Source: Flavobacteriaceae bacterium bin25 (GTDB lineage: Bacteria; Bacteroidota; Bacteroidia; Flavobacteriales; Flavobacteriaceae). Taken from it: a stretch of DNA of 64,000 nucleotides. The stretch's first letter is position 1; each line of letters starts with the position of its first letter. The translations under genes and the position numbers were made by a program. The stretch lies in NCBI GenBank assembly GCA_002238525.1, contig MPMN01000006.1, positions 1 through 64,000 of the forward strand, in the 5' to 3' direction. This document shows positions 18,381 to 29,000 of the stretch, in pieces. The notes below the pieces were generated by a model that was not told the origin of the DNA, did not search any database, and was given only the letters and a program-made list of their open reading frames with translations.

Positions 18381-18685
18381 TAAACCTGACTTTCGAACTT
18401 TTTTGAGTGATTATTAATACTTAAACGCCTGTATTTCAGTCACATAGATGATATATTTTGGATTTATTCTGTGAAAATGTGTCCATGTGGCATACTTTTT
18501 TATAGCTGTTTATTTAATTGAATGTAATATATTTGCACCATATTTTATAAGTCCATAGAGAGCATCAGAACTTATTGGTATTGATCAGAACAAAATGTGT
18601 CCATTAAAGTAACAGTTGGAAATGGCACCTTTTTCAGGCCTGGTAAGGGTTTTGGGCGTATTTCGACCCGAAAGTCAGGGTTAAA
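18381..18685 (+). mobile_element. IS1634-derived non-autonomous element, 305 bp
   Basis: The left end TTAAACCTGACTTTCG at 18381 and the right end GACCCGAAAGTCAGGGTTAA at 18665-18684 are inverted repeats. The left 170 bp match the left part of 18824-19396, and the right 125 bp match the IS1634-type terminus at 31464-31600. No transposase codes remain, so the copy is a two-ends-only derivative. Confidence 0.7.
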
Positions 18686-18823
18686 TAGTGGGCTTCAGTT
18701 ATACAATTGATCCTCTGAAATTACTCAAAAAGGTTTTAATTCATATCCTATATCGGATTTTATGAGTTCAGAATTCAGCGGTTGGACTATGTGCTTTATT
18801 TTGCCTTCTAGTGCTTCAACATC

Positions 18824-19396
18824 TTTAAACCCGACTTTCGCACTTTATTGAGTAATTTATATCACTTAAACATATGTATTTCAATCATATAGATGATATA
18901 TTTTGAATTTATTTTGTGAAAAATGTTTCCATGTTAAATGCTTATTTATCGTTATTTATTTTATTGAATATAATATATTTGCGCTATATTTTATAATTCC
19001 ATGTCATATTAAATCGAAGTCGTACCGAATAGAAAATACAGACCAACTACTCTCATCCGTAAAGCCTGGAGAGGGTAAGAAAGTCAAAAGAAAAACCATA
19101 GCCAATTTGAACGACTTTAACCTCTCTGTTATCGAAGGCTTTAAAGCAGCTATCAAATACGGAGAATCTACCGGATGCTACACCTCGCTCGGGGAACTTT
19201 GCCGTTGAATGAGGTAAGTCCACCAAGAGATGATGACAGAATGATTCATGTAAGGTTTCAGGACTACGGAGGGCATTAAAACTTATTGGTATGGATCATA
19301 AAAAGATGTTTCCAGTAAAGTAACAGTTGGAAATGGCATTTTTTTCAGGCCTGGTAAGGGTTTTGGCTTTATTTTGACCCAAAAGTCAGGTTTAAA
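18824..19396 (+). mobile_element. Internally deleted IS1634-type element, 573 bp
   Basis: The left end TTTAAACCCGACTTTCG starts at 18824 and the right end AAAAGTCAGGTTTAAA finishes at 19396. Inside, a fragment near 19018-19150 reads EGKKVKRKTIANLNDFNLSV, the N-terminal block of IS1634-type transposases. The text then jumps near 19205 to the C-terminal block LNEVSPPRDDDRMIHVRF, so the catalytic middle is deleted. The right end cuts off a CRTAC1-type relic that continues at 19403. Confidence 0.75.
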
Positions 19397-19402
19397 CATT
19401 AA

Positions 19403-19669
19403 CTCACCTTGATTCGGGAACAATCTGTTTTACCAAATGCTTGAGATAAAGTAGATATCAATCAAGCAGTCATTGTTGAAGTCCGCAGTAGCCAATCCAG
19501 TTCTATTATCGTAGTATTGGTAAAAGAACCCTTTCATATAGGCGTTCCCCAATAGTCTATTGTTCAAGTTCAATCCCGTTTGTGCAGCATCGAACAGGGT
19601 AAATCAATGTTCTTCGGATGTATTTTCCTTACATCCTAGTATAATCATTAGTAATAGAATGGTGGGCAT
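19403..19669 (-). pseudogene. CRTAC1/UnbV-type VCBS lipoprotein, 5' remnant
   Basis: On the minus strand an ATG at 19669 opens MPTILLLMIILGCKEN, a lipoprotein signal with lipobox LGC. After an in-frame TGA at 19604-19606 the same frame continues FTLFDAAQTGLNLNNRLLG, and further GLATADFNNDCLIDIYF, an FG-GAP/VCBS calcium-loop repeat. The order matches the start of the intact relative at 42846 (FTLL, then GVAIGDVNNDGLEDIYF). Only about 85 codons remain before the IS1634 element cuts it. It lies downstream of susD on the same strand, so it was probably the last gene of that operon. Confidence 0.7.
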
Positions 19670-19790
19670 TCGCAAAAAAATACTTTCATAAGGAGCTATT
19701 AAATTCTCTAAATCAATAAGAGCATGATGATTTTTCCTTGCACTTAAACTCAATGATGATGCAACCAACTAACTCAAATAACTTAATTTA

Positions 19791-21245
19791 TCAATATCCT
19801 GGATTTTGCTCCAAAATTCCCGGTATTAGCTGGGCCGCAGGTTTAGGCAATAACCTATTATTTTCGGAAACATTGGGGTGAAGGTCTTGGTTTACCTCTA
19901 CGACCATTTCTTTTCGAACTAGGTCAAACCATCTGTTCAATTCAAATGCCAATTCCCAATTCCGCTCAGCAATGACGATATCATCAAACTTAGATAGAGT
20001 CGTTCCCGCAGGGACATCAACAGAGCTATCCGGTGTATTAATATCCAACCCATTAGCTCTTCTTCTCACTTGATTAATGGCCAACAAGGCTTCTGATGAT
20101 GGACCGCCTTCTGCCATATTAGCTGCTTCTGCATATGTTAATAGAATATCTGCATATCGGAGCAAAACATTAAATCCTTCACCATTATCTGCCACAGTTT
20201 CACCGGCATCACGGTATTTGGCCATATGGGGTTGTACACGAGCATCTTCCCAACTCGTGCCATCTTCGAAAACCGAAGTGAAAGTGGCATCCTTTCTTGG
20301 ACTATCTGGAAAAGCATTAAAAAAACGGTCTTCACTAAAAAAATCACCCCATCCACCTTCACCATTGCCCCAATGTCTTGACGCAATGTGCATATGGCTG
20401 CCTGAAATTCCATCAGCAGCTATAGATCCATAAAATGCGAAAATGAATTCTGAATTGGTAAGCTTGTTCTCTTCTACCCATAAATCCTCAAAATTTGGTT
20501 CAAGTGCGTAAATTCCAGAATCCATAACCTCTTTTGCCTTGTCACGGGCATCTGTATAATATGAAGTTTCTCCTACAGGCCAACCTGCCATGGTCAAATA
20601 TACTTTGGCCAGCAAAGCCTTTGCTGCTCCTTTTGTAGGCCTTCCGCGATCTTCAAAAGTATAGGGCAACTTTGCCTCAGCATCCTGCAAATCAGCAATA
20701 ATCGCAGTGTATATTTCCTTAACACTTGACTGAGGAAGATTTTCGATATCTCCCTGATTTTCAAAGGAGGTCAATTGAACCTCACCAAACCATCGTACCA
20801 AAAAGAAAAAATTAAATGCCCTAATAAATTTGGACTGTCCTTCCAACTCTCCCAATCGTTCTTGAGGGATATTCTTGGCATTGCCAAGATTACCAATAAT
20901 CGCATTGGCATTGGCAATGGACTGGTACAACTGTCTCCATACATATAAAACCGATTGATCTCTCCCATTGGGTGTCAGACGATCCATATCGGCAAAAATT
21001 TCGGCATCTGACCGTACATCTTCAGCTCCGGATGTCATAATCAATGGATATCCATAATCAAATCCTGAATATCCCGAATATAGTGCCCGAAACGTTCCTG
21101 CCAAAGCTGCTTCGAACTCACTTTCTGAAGTAAAGAAGGTCTCTGGATTCAACAATGACGGAGGGTTTTCCTCCAATTCTATATCCGCGCAACCGAAGAA
21201 CATCAACATAGCGGATGTCAAAACAATTACTTTTTTCGTATTCAT
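19791..21245 (-). CDS. susD: SusD/RagB-family outer-membrane glycan-binding lipoprotein
   Basis: A surface lipoprotein that captures oligosaccharides and delivers them to the SusC channel. The 484-residue protein begins with a signal peptide ending in MLMFFGCAD (lipobox). SusD features follow: NPETFFTSESEFEAALAGTF, then RAKAFNFFFLVR-like text (FIRAFNFFFLVRWFGEVQLT) near residue 140, KAALAKVYLTMAG-type TPR helices near 210, and the C-terminal LLRYADILLTYAEAANMAEG and ERNWELAFELNRWFDLVRK. It starts 11 bp after the SusC stop on the same strand, so the two are co-transcribed. Confidence 0.95.
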   Translation of the reverse strand: MNTKKVIVLTSAMLMFFGCADIELEENPPSLLNPETFFTSESEFEAALAGTFRALYSGYSGFDYGYPLIMTSGAEDVRSDAEIFADMDRLTPNGRDQSVLYVWRQLYQSIANANAIIGNLGNAKNIPQERLGELEGQSKFIRAFNFFFLVRWFGEVQLTSFENQGDIENLPQSSVKEIYTAIIADLQDAEAKLPYTFEDRGRPTKGAAKALLAKVYLTMAGWPVGETSYYTDARDKAKEVMDSGIYALEPNFEDLWVEENKLTNSEFIFAFYGSIAADGISGSHMHIASRHWGNGEGGWGDFFSEDRFFNAFPDSPRKDATFTSVFEDGTSWEDARVQPHMAKYRDAGETVADNGEGFNVLLRYADILLTYAEAANMAEGGPSSEALLAINQVRRRANGLDINTPDSSVDVPAGTTLSKFDDIVIAERNWELAFELNRWFDLVRKEMVVEVNQDLHPNVSENNRLLPKPAAQLIPGILEQNPGY

Positions 21246-21256
21246 CTTTTTTGTTT

Positions 21257-24200
21257 TTAAAATTTTATATCCAAGCCTAGTGTATATTTTTTCTGGGACG
21301 GAAACGAAGCCAAATCAACACCTGCGAAAGCATCAGCTGAAGATCCATTACCGGCATCATTGGCAATGTCCCGTGCATTGTTGGATTCTGGATCAAAACC
21401 GGTATAATCCGTAAAGGTGAACAGGTTGGTTCCAGAAGTATATATTCTTGCTGAGGAAATGCCCAACAAATTGGTAAGTCTTTCTGGAAAATTGTATCCC
21501 AATATGATATTTTTAATTCGGATATATGAGCCGTTCTCAACCCAACGACTTGAATTTCTAAAGTCACCCAGTGAATTATGGCCTGGAATATCCGTATCTT
21601 CGTTATTCGGTGTCCATGCATTTAGCAACGCCGTACTTGTTCCCTCATCCCTTGATTCTTGCAAGGATCGTGCGATGTTGTATATATCGTTCCCTTGGAC
21701 ACCAATGACCAATACATTCAGGTCGAGATTTTGATATCTGAAGGTATTGTTCCAGCTAAATGTATAATCAGGAAGCGCATTAGCAATGTTCACAATATCT
21801 GCATCATTGATCTGGCCATCATTGTTTTGGTCTACAAATTTTGGTGCCCCGGGAATAACACCGTAAGCGGCCGCAAGAATGGATTCATCACTCTTCCAAA
21901 CCCCATCATATTGTAGTCCCCGTATTAATCCAATGGGTTGACCGGTTTCCAACCAAATGGCATCGGAAAAACCGGGTAGGCCAGCTCCCCCCAGGCTTAT
22001 TTTTGTTTCTTCCCCGTTCAAAGAAAGCACCTCATTCTCATTTTTGGTAAAGACCATTGTATTGTTCCATTCAAAATTCTCGTTTCTTACCGGGCTCAAA
22101 GAAAGTAACAATTCAACACCTTTATTTTGTACTTCCCCAGCATTTACAAGTTGTGTTTGAAAACCTGATGCCTGAAGCAATGCGCGCTCCAAGAGCAAGT
22201 CCGTAGTGTTCTTCTTATAGTAGTCTGTAGTAAGACTCAATTGCCCATTGAACATGCTAAGGTCAAGACCTACATTTATTTGTTCAGTAGTTTCCCATTT
22301 CAAATCTGGATTTGGTGCCTGGGCGGATAAATTCACCCCATTCGTCAACTGTCCTGCATTAAATGAAAAGTTGGAACCGGTTGCTAATTGTGATAACGAT
22401 TGGTAGGGCTGAATAGCGGCATTACCAACTTCTCCATAACTAGCCCTTAACTTCAAATTGTTGACAGTATTGGAATCCACCAAAAAGTTTTCCTTCGAAA
22501 TATTCCATCCAATAGCAACAGAAGGGAAAAAAGATTTTTTATTGTTCTCTGCAAAAACGGAAGCGGCATCCGACCTTCCTGTCAACGTAAGCAAATACTT
22601 GCCATCATAGGAATAATTGATCCTTCCCATAAACGATTCCAAAGATTGCTCCGTACGTATTGAAAATGGAATTCCTTGGGTTTTCCCCAAACTTAGGTTG
22701 TTATACGTGACCGCATTGGTCAAAAACCCTCTGGAATTGGCAGAATTACTATTGAACTTAATTTTTTGCTGCTCATATAGCCCCGTGATCTTAATATTAT
22801 GCTTGCCCAAATCAGTTCCATACGACAAAAGGTTTGTATTTTGAAAACTTTGGAACTTACTGTCTGAAATGGAAGCCTCCCTGTCGGATTCCCCTCCATT
22901 TACTACCGATTCGTTGTAATAGAAGTTGTTCTCATCATCAATCAATTGATAGGATCCCATGATGTTAGCAGTCAATCCTTTCACTATAGTATATTGCACG
23001 CTAGGGTTTAGAATAATTCTATTAGAGTAGTTATCCCTAATTGGCTCCACCGCCAATGCTACTGGATTGAATTCCGTATTGGGTCCAGCACCTCCACCAG
23101 GTTGCGAGTAGCTACCATCTTCATTAAAAATAGGTTTGGTCGGTGAAAATCTGAAAGAAGCAAATATTGGGCTTCCTTGTCGGTCTCTGTGATTCAAAAC
23201 TGTGGGATTATACTTTGAAAGATTAATGAAAGAGTTCAAATTCAGTTTGAGATTGTCAGTAAGATCAATCGAAATATTTGGTCTAACCGAAATGCGTTTG
23301 AAATGGGATCGCAATACAATCCCCTTTACATCCAAAAAATCACCGGAAACACTATATACCGTATTTTCTGTTCCACCACTTACATTGATATGATGGTTCG
23401 TAGTCGTTCCGGTACGAAAAATAGCATCTTGCCAATCAGTTCCTGCTCCCATATCAAATGCTGAAACATCCGCTTCTGAAAAAACCTCCGGCAATGATCG
23501 TACCTCCCTATTTTCATTTATATAGCGTGCATATTCCCCAGGACTAAGCAAATCTAGAGTTTCTCTAACCTCGTGAATTGTAGTATACATATTGTAGGTG
23601 AAGGAACGTTTGGTTTCTTTTGCCCCTTTTTTTGTGGTAATCAATATCACGCCACTTGCCCCACGAGATCCATATACTGCTGTAGCCGACGCATCCTTTA
23701 AGACCTCAATGGATTTAATATCATTTGGATGTACATCACTGATGCTAGCCCCTTGAAGACCATCTATAATAATCAAAGGATTGCTTCCTCCATTAATCGA
23801 GCTTACCCCACGAATACGTATGGAAACATCTCCGTTGGGAGAGGCATCATTATTATTGATCTGGACACCGGCCACCTGTCCTTGCAAAACTTCATCGGCC
23901 CTTGCCAAGGGAATACTTTGAAGTTCGTCAATTTCAACGGAAGCCACAGCTCCTGTAACATCCCTCTTCCTTTGGGTACCATATCCGACTACTATAACCT
24001 CATCCAATTTAGAGACATTCTCAACCAAGGTTATTTGCAAATTATTAGCGGTGTTTATGTCTACTTCTTGCGAAAGAAAACCGATATAAGTGAATATCAA
24101 CACACCATCTGAAGGAGCTTTAATACTGAAGTTTCCATCAAAATCGGTGGTTGTTCTATTGGTTGTACCTTTGACTAAGATGGAAACACCTGGCAATGGT

Positions 24201-24313
24201 TGAGCATCGATCTTTGAGATTACCGATCCATTTACAATTTCTTGTGCAGAAGCTATTGAAATTGCGCTCAATAGCAATGAAAAGCATATTATTAATCTAT
24301 TATTCATATTCAT
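21257..24313 (-). CDS. susC: SusC/RagA-family TonB-dependent transporter
   Basis: An outer-membrane channel that imports the glycan captured by SusD, powered by TonB. The 1018-residue protein has a signal peptide ending near SIASAQ, a carboxypeptidase-regulatory-like domain (about residues 27-110, GTTNRTTTDFDGNFSI), the SusC signature DEVIVVGYGTQRKRDVTGAV near 105-125, a plug domain with NPLIIIDGLQG and IEVLKDASATAVYGSRGASG near 180-220, and a long beta-barrel ending in the terminal aromatic strand KKYTLGLDIKF. It lies 8 bp after the upstream lipoprotein and 11 bp before susD in one operon. The substrate cannot be read from sequence; the GH123-like neighbour hints at N-acetylhexosamine-containing glycans. 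Confidence 0.95.
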   Translation of the reverse strand: MNMNNRLIICFSLLLSAISIASAQEIVNGSVISKIDAQPLPGVSILVKGTTNRTTTDFDGNFSIKAPSDGVLIFTYIGFLSQEVDINTANNLQITLVENVSKLDEVIVVGYGTQRKRDVTGAVASVEIDELQSIPLARADEVLQGQVAGVQINNNDASPNGDVSIRIRGVSSINGGSNPLIIIDGLQGASISDVHPNDIKSIEVLKDASATAVYGSRGASGVILITTKKGAKETKRSFTYNMYTTIHEVRETLDLLSPGEYARYINENREVRSLPEVFSEADVSAFDMGAGTDWQDAIFRTGTTTNHHINVSGGTENTVYSVSGDFLDVKGIVLRSHFKRISVRPNISIDLTDNLKLNLNSFINLSKYNPTVLNHRDRQGSPIFASFRFSPTKPIFNEDGSYSQPGGGAGPNTEFNPVALAVEPIRDNYSNRIILNPSVQYTIVKGLTANIMGSYQLIDDENNFYYNESVVNGGESDREASISDSKFQSFQNTNLLSYGTDLGKHNIKITGLYEQQKIKFNSNSANSRGFLTNAVTYNNLSLGKTQGIPFSIRTEQSLESFMGRINYSYDGKYLLTLTGRSDAASVFAENNKKSFFPSVAIGWNISKENFLVDSNTVNNLKLRASYGEVGNAAIQPYQSLSQLATGSNFSFNAGQLTNGVNLSAQAPNPDLKWETTEQINVGLDLSMFNGQLSLTTDYYKKNTTDLLLERALLQASGFQTQLVNAGEVQNKGVELLLSLSPVRNENFEWNNTMVFTKNENEVLSLNGEETKISLGGAGLPGFSDAIWLETGQPIGLIRGLQYDGVWKSDESILAAAYGVIPGAPKFVDQNNDGQINDADIVNIANALPDYTFSWNNTFRYQNLDLNVLVIGVQGNDIYNIARSLQESRDEGTSTALLNAWTPNNEDTDIPGHNSLGDFRNSSRWVENGSYIRIKNIILGYNFPERLTNLLGISSARIYTSGTNLFTFTDYTGFDPESNNARDIANDAGNGSSADAFAGVDLASFPSQKKYTLGLDIKF

Positions 24314-24321
24314 TGGTTTGG

Positions 24322-25833
24322 TTATAAAATTTCTACAATAAAGTCTTTGGCAGTACTTTTTGGTATTTGCTCACATGGTTTGGCTACCGGATCTGTAGTC
24401 CATGCATCACCTTTTAGAACCCGCATTCTAGTTGCACCTTTAACGGCATCTGTTGGTACGTCTACAGTAGTATTGAAGGGACCATCATTAAGTTGTGCCT
24501 GTTTACCGAATATCACTACCTGTTCTCCTTCATCTTCAAAATCCGCATCCGCATTCCAGTCTATCCAAATCACAGTCATGGACCAGTTATTTGATTGTAT
24601 TAGGGAAAGATCAAAACTATTGCCATGGCTGAAGGTGATCATTTCATCAGTGTAAAACTCATAATTCACATTTGGTTGGGCACCACTGTAGTTTAAGTTT
24701 GTATCTCCTCTAGTAGTAATCACACTATCCGCATTATATCCACCATCACCTGAAACAGCACCATACAACTTGCCGGTTATCTCCACATCAAAATCTTTTG
24801 TGGTACTGTTTGCAACTTCACCACAAGGGGCAGCCAAAGGATCTGTGGTCCATGCATCACCGGTCAAAACCCTCATCCTCACCAAACCTGGCGAGACATC
24901 AGCTGGCACACTGATTGTGGCATTGAAAGGGCCATCATTTAATTGGGACTGTAGTCCAAATACGGAGACCTGCTCCCCATCATCCACAAAATCTTTATCT
25001 CCGTTATAATCAATCCACACTACGGTAATCGACCAGTTATTGGATTGTACCAGAGAAAGATCAAATGAACCTCCAGGTGAGACCACTAGCTTTTCGCCTT
25101 CATAGTAATTATAGTTCTCTGAGGGTTGCGCCTCAGAATTGTTGATGTTCTGTCTACCCCCAACGGTCTGAACCATGTCCGGATTATAACTTCCTGTTCC
25201 AGAAACTGAACAATACTGAAATCCGAGGATAGGAGGATTTCCGCTTACGTTAATTTCAACTGAAGCCGTTTTTCCGCCTTCAATCGTTGTTGCAGTTATT
25301 ATTGTAACTCCAGCTTCCAGAGCAGTAATCAATCCATCCACTACTGTTGCCACTGTAGAATCACTAGATATCCATTCGATATCCTGGACGCTGGCATCAG
25401 AAGGTGTGAACACTACATTGTATCGTGTCTGGGCAGGGTCTGCAAGCACTTCTTCTTCAAGTGATATCTCCTCTACCTTGGTAATTACCTGAACAGTAAC
25501 TGTTTGTTCTGCTCCGCCACCTTGAGGGGTGGCGGTCAATACCGTATCTCCCAATCCAGTCCCCCTAACACCAGCTACTAGTCCGCTTTCGTTGAATTGT
25601 ATTTCAGCAACACCGGCATTACTTGATGTCCATTCCACAATAGCTGTAACATTTTCGGGGGTTGTATTAACGGTCAATGTGTGAATCTCACCAATTCCTA
25701 ATTGCAAATTGGAAGAACTCACGGTAATTTCTTTAATTGGTACATTGATCTCATCTTCCTTACAGGATAGGAAAAATGTACCCCCTATACCGACGCAAAA
25801 GAGCCACAATAAAATTTTGATTTTTCTTTTCAT
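24322..25833 (-). CDS. Big_2 and GEVED domain surface lipoprotein
   Basis: A probable surface glycan-binding or adhesive lipoprotein, in the place where SusE/SusF-like binders often occur. The likely start is the Met of MKRKIKILLWLFCVGIGG at 25833, since the 14 codons upstream are not signal-like. The lipobox is FLSC. Two bacterial Ig-like (Big_2) domains follow (about residues 30-200, with EWTSSNAGVAEI and EWISSDSTVATV), then two GEVED domains with VWIDYNGDKDFVDDGEQV and VWIDWNADADFEDEGEQV, each ending RMRVLTGDAW or RMRVLKGDAW. It is the first gene of the lipoprotein-susC-susD operon. Exact ligand unknown. Confidence 0.85.
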   Translation of the reverse strand: MKRKIKILLWLFCVGIGGTFFLSCKEDEINVPIKEITVSSSNLQLGIGEIHTLTVNTTPENVTAIVEWTSSNAGVAEIQFNESGLVAGVRGTGLGDTVLTATPQGGGAEQTVTVQVITKVEEISLEEEVLADPAQTRYNVVFTPSDASVQDIEWISSDSTVATVVDGLITALEAGVTIITATTIEGGKTASVEINVSGNPPILGFQYCSVSGTGSYNPDMVQTVGGRQNINNSEAQPSENYNYYEGEKLVVSPGGSFDLSLVQSNNWSITVVWIDYNGDKDFVDDGEQVSVFGLQSQLNDGPFNATISVPADVSPGLVRMRVLTGDAWTTDPLAAPCGEVANSTTKDFDVEITGKLYGAVSGDGGYNADSVITTRGDTNLNYSGAQPNVNYEFYTDEMITFSHGNSFDLSLIQSNNWSMTVIWIDWNADADFEDEGEQVVIFGKQAQLNDGPFNTTVDVPTDAVKGATRMRVLKGDAWTTDPVAKPCEQIPKSTAKDFIVEIL

Positions 25834-26004
25834 AATTAAACCATTTTTCACCGATGCAAGATATTTTGCCATCACTTGAAATAAGTTGATATAAATAGGA
25901 AATCTAGGGGGGTATTTTCGTATATGTGCCGAATTTCAATCTTTCCCGGCTATTTTGAAGAAAAAGTCCTATAATACTTTTGGTTGTAAGTAGTCAAATA
26001 AGCG

Positions 26005-29000
26005 TTAGTCCAAATCCTTTCCATATTCTGATGGATTTATACCGAATTTTTTCTTGAATTCTTGGCTAAAATGTTTTCTATCTGTATAGCCTACCATGAA
26101 ACTGACATCGGCAATCGCAAAATCGTGCTGTTTAAGAATTTGGGCGGCCCGCTTCAATCTAAAATCCTTTATAAAACCCACCAAAGTCATGCCGGTCAAC
26201 GCCTTAATTTTCTTATAGATTCCAGAATGACTCATGGCCATATCAAAGGCCAATTCATTTATGTGAAATTCTGGATTGGCCATTTTGTCTTCTAACACCT
26301 TTTGGAGTTTTTCTAAAAATTGCTGATCAGGAGAGTTTAAAGCTATTTCCTTCGGGTTTAATAACAACTCCTTTGAATAGCGGTCACGTAATCGCTGCCT
26401 TCCCTTCAATAGGTTTTTTATTCTGGTCCTTAATACACCTTCATGAAATGGTTTGATAAGATAATCATCCGCCCCGGTCTCATATCCCTCCATAATGCTT
26501 TCGACCATATCCCTGGCTGTAAGCAATATAACAGGAATATGGCTTGTAAGTAGGTTTGTTTTTAGGGTATAACATAAGGTCACTCCATCCATTTCAGGCA
26601 TCATTATGTCTGAAAGTATGAGATCTGGAAGGTGTTCCAATGCCAAATCCAATCCCTTTTTCCCATTTTCAGCGGTGATGACTTTGTATTCCGAAGACAG
26701 AAGATCACTTAAAAAGTCTCTCAGGTACTTATTGTCCTCAACGGCTAGCACAACAATCTCTTTGTTGGAAACGAGAGAGTGTTTTTCCAGTCCTTCCGAA
26801 AAAGAGCGGGTACCTGTATGCTCAACATCCGTGTATTCAAAATTCAATTGTGAAGACTCAAAATGGTCTTTCCCCATAGGTAATCGAATCTTGAATGTAC
26901 TGCCATGACCCAATTTACTACTCGCTTTTATTGTACCATGGTGAAGTCCAATGATATCCTTTACAATAGAAAGTCCAATGCCGAAACCAATCTGCCCATC
27001 CGTGGCTTCTTCATTTTGGTAAAAACGATTGAAAATATGAGGAAGCTTTTCTTCGGCTATTCCGGTTCCCGTGTCCTTTACCAAGATTTTGGCGAAATTG
27101 TTTTTGCCTCCCACGAGAACCTCGATTCTACCTTTTTGTGGGGTAAACTTAAAGGCATTGGTTAACAAGTTATAAATTGTCTTTTCCAATTGAACTTTAT
27201 CAAACCATACCAAAATCGTCTTATTCTCTGATGTGAATATATATTCAATATCTTTTGAAATCGCTTGTTGGGAAAAGGCAAGGAATATCTCGTGCAAAAA
27301 AGTGACCAAATTGTTTTGACTAACTTGTAATTTGATATTTCCGGTTTCAAGTTTCCTTATATTTAGCAATTCATTGACCAATGTCATCAACCTACTTGCA
27401 CTATGTCTTACCGCATTGATCTTAGTTTGTTCATTTGCGTTGAAGTTGCCCTTAAGACTATTCAAAGTTCCCATAATTAGGGTCAAGGGTGTACGGATTT
27501 CATGTGATATGTTGGTAAAAAAACGCTGTTTCAAATGGTGTACCTCATCTTCTTTTTCACGTTTTAACTTCTCTGTCCGAAGGTTATTTTTGATTTCTGC
27601 CCATTTAAAAGTGTAATATCTGATACCCCATATAATGGCTAAAAAGGTCAACGCATATAAAAAATATGCCCAATTTGTTTTCCAAAGGGGTGGTGCAATT
27701 GTAATTTGCATTGATTTGACATTTTCATTCCCGCCATTGATCTCTGCATTAGCAAGTCTTGCTTTTAATAGATACGTCCCAGGAGAGAGGTTAGTGTATG
27801 TTAAGGAAGATTGTTCGCCAATGGATCTCCAATTTTCTTCAAAGCCTTCCATCATTACCTCAAAATCATAGTCCCTTGAAAAGGGAAATTTAAGGGCGGC
27901 CAGTCCAAAAGTGATTACATTTTGATTATGTTTTAATTCAAGCTTATTATTTATGGCTATATTCCGGGATAAAACAGTTCCCTTTTCCACTTTTTGGGAT
28001 TGATTGAAAAGTTTAAAGTCAGTAAATACAATTTTCACATCGTTGCCTTTCCTCAGTTGCATATTGGTGTAGGCCGCTGTAATCCCCTTTATACCCCCAA
28101 AATAGGCTATCCCGTCATTGTCCATAAATGCAGAGTTGATATGAAATTCTGTTTTGGTCTCAGGTATGGGCAAGGGGATTCCGTCATCGGGGTCAAACAT
28201 AAAAATTCCTCTTTTGGTTCCCAACCATAACAATCCGGCTGCGTCTCGAATCAGGCTTACAACAGTATTGGAATTGAGATTATCACCAATGTTGTAATTG
28301 CTAAAAGTTCCCGAAGTTTTGTCATACTTTGATAATCCATTTTTGGTGCCTAACCAAATAATGTCTTTCTCCCCTTTTAGAATACTGAAAATGTAATTAC
28401 TGCCTAGAGATTTAGTATCACCTTCTATGTTTTTATGGTGTGTAAATTCTTGTTTTTCTTTATCATACATATTCAAGCCACCTCCATGGGTCCCAATCCA
28501 CAGATTTGAACCATCATCCATAAGCGATATCACATTGTTACTACTTAAGGAATTGGAATACAAATCAGAGAACCTATAGTTTTGAAACGCTTGGTCTTCA
28601 ACTTTAAAATAGCTTAGTCCACCTCCCCAAGTTGCAATCCATAGGTTGCCCGATGGTTCAACAATGACATCCCTGACATCATCAAACGGTAAGGAATTTT
28701 GGTCGGTTTCACTTCTTTTGTATTTCTTGACAACCCCCTTGTTTTTATCAAAGAGAATCAGTCCATTAGTGAACGTACCCAACCAATATTGGTCTTTTCC
28801 ACTCGGTCTAATGCACTGGACGAAATTACTTTCAACATTTACTGAAGATTCTTTGTCGAAACGGGTTATATTCTTAGTGTCCATATTGAGGACATTCAGT
28901 CCCTGACCATCTAGTCCCATCCAAAGTGAACCATTGTTCTTATAAAGCGATAGGATTGGGTCGGAATCAAATCCGATACCATCGCTGTAGTAGTGTTTCA

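Noticed and set aside
18903..19208. 101-codon frame as an independent small gene
   Set aside because: Its recognisable part is the N-terminal block of an IS1634-type transposase lying between that element's two ends; the preceding residues come from the element's left end.
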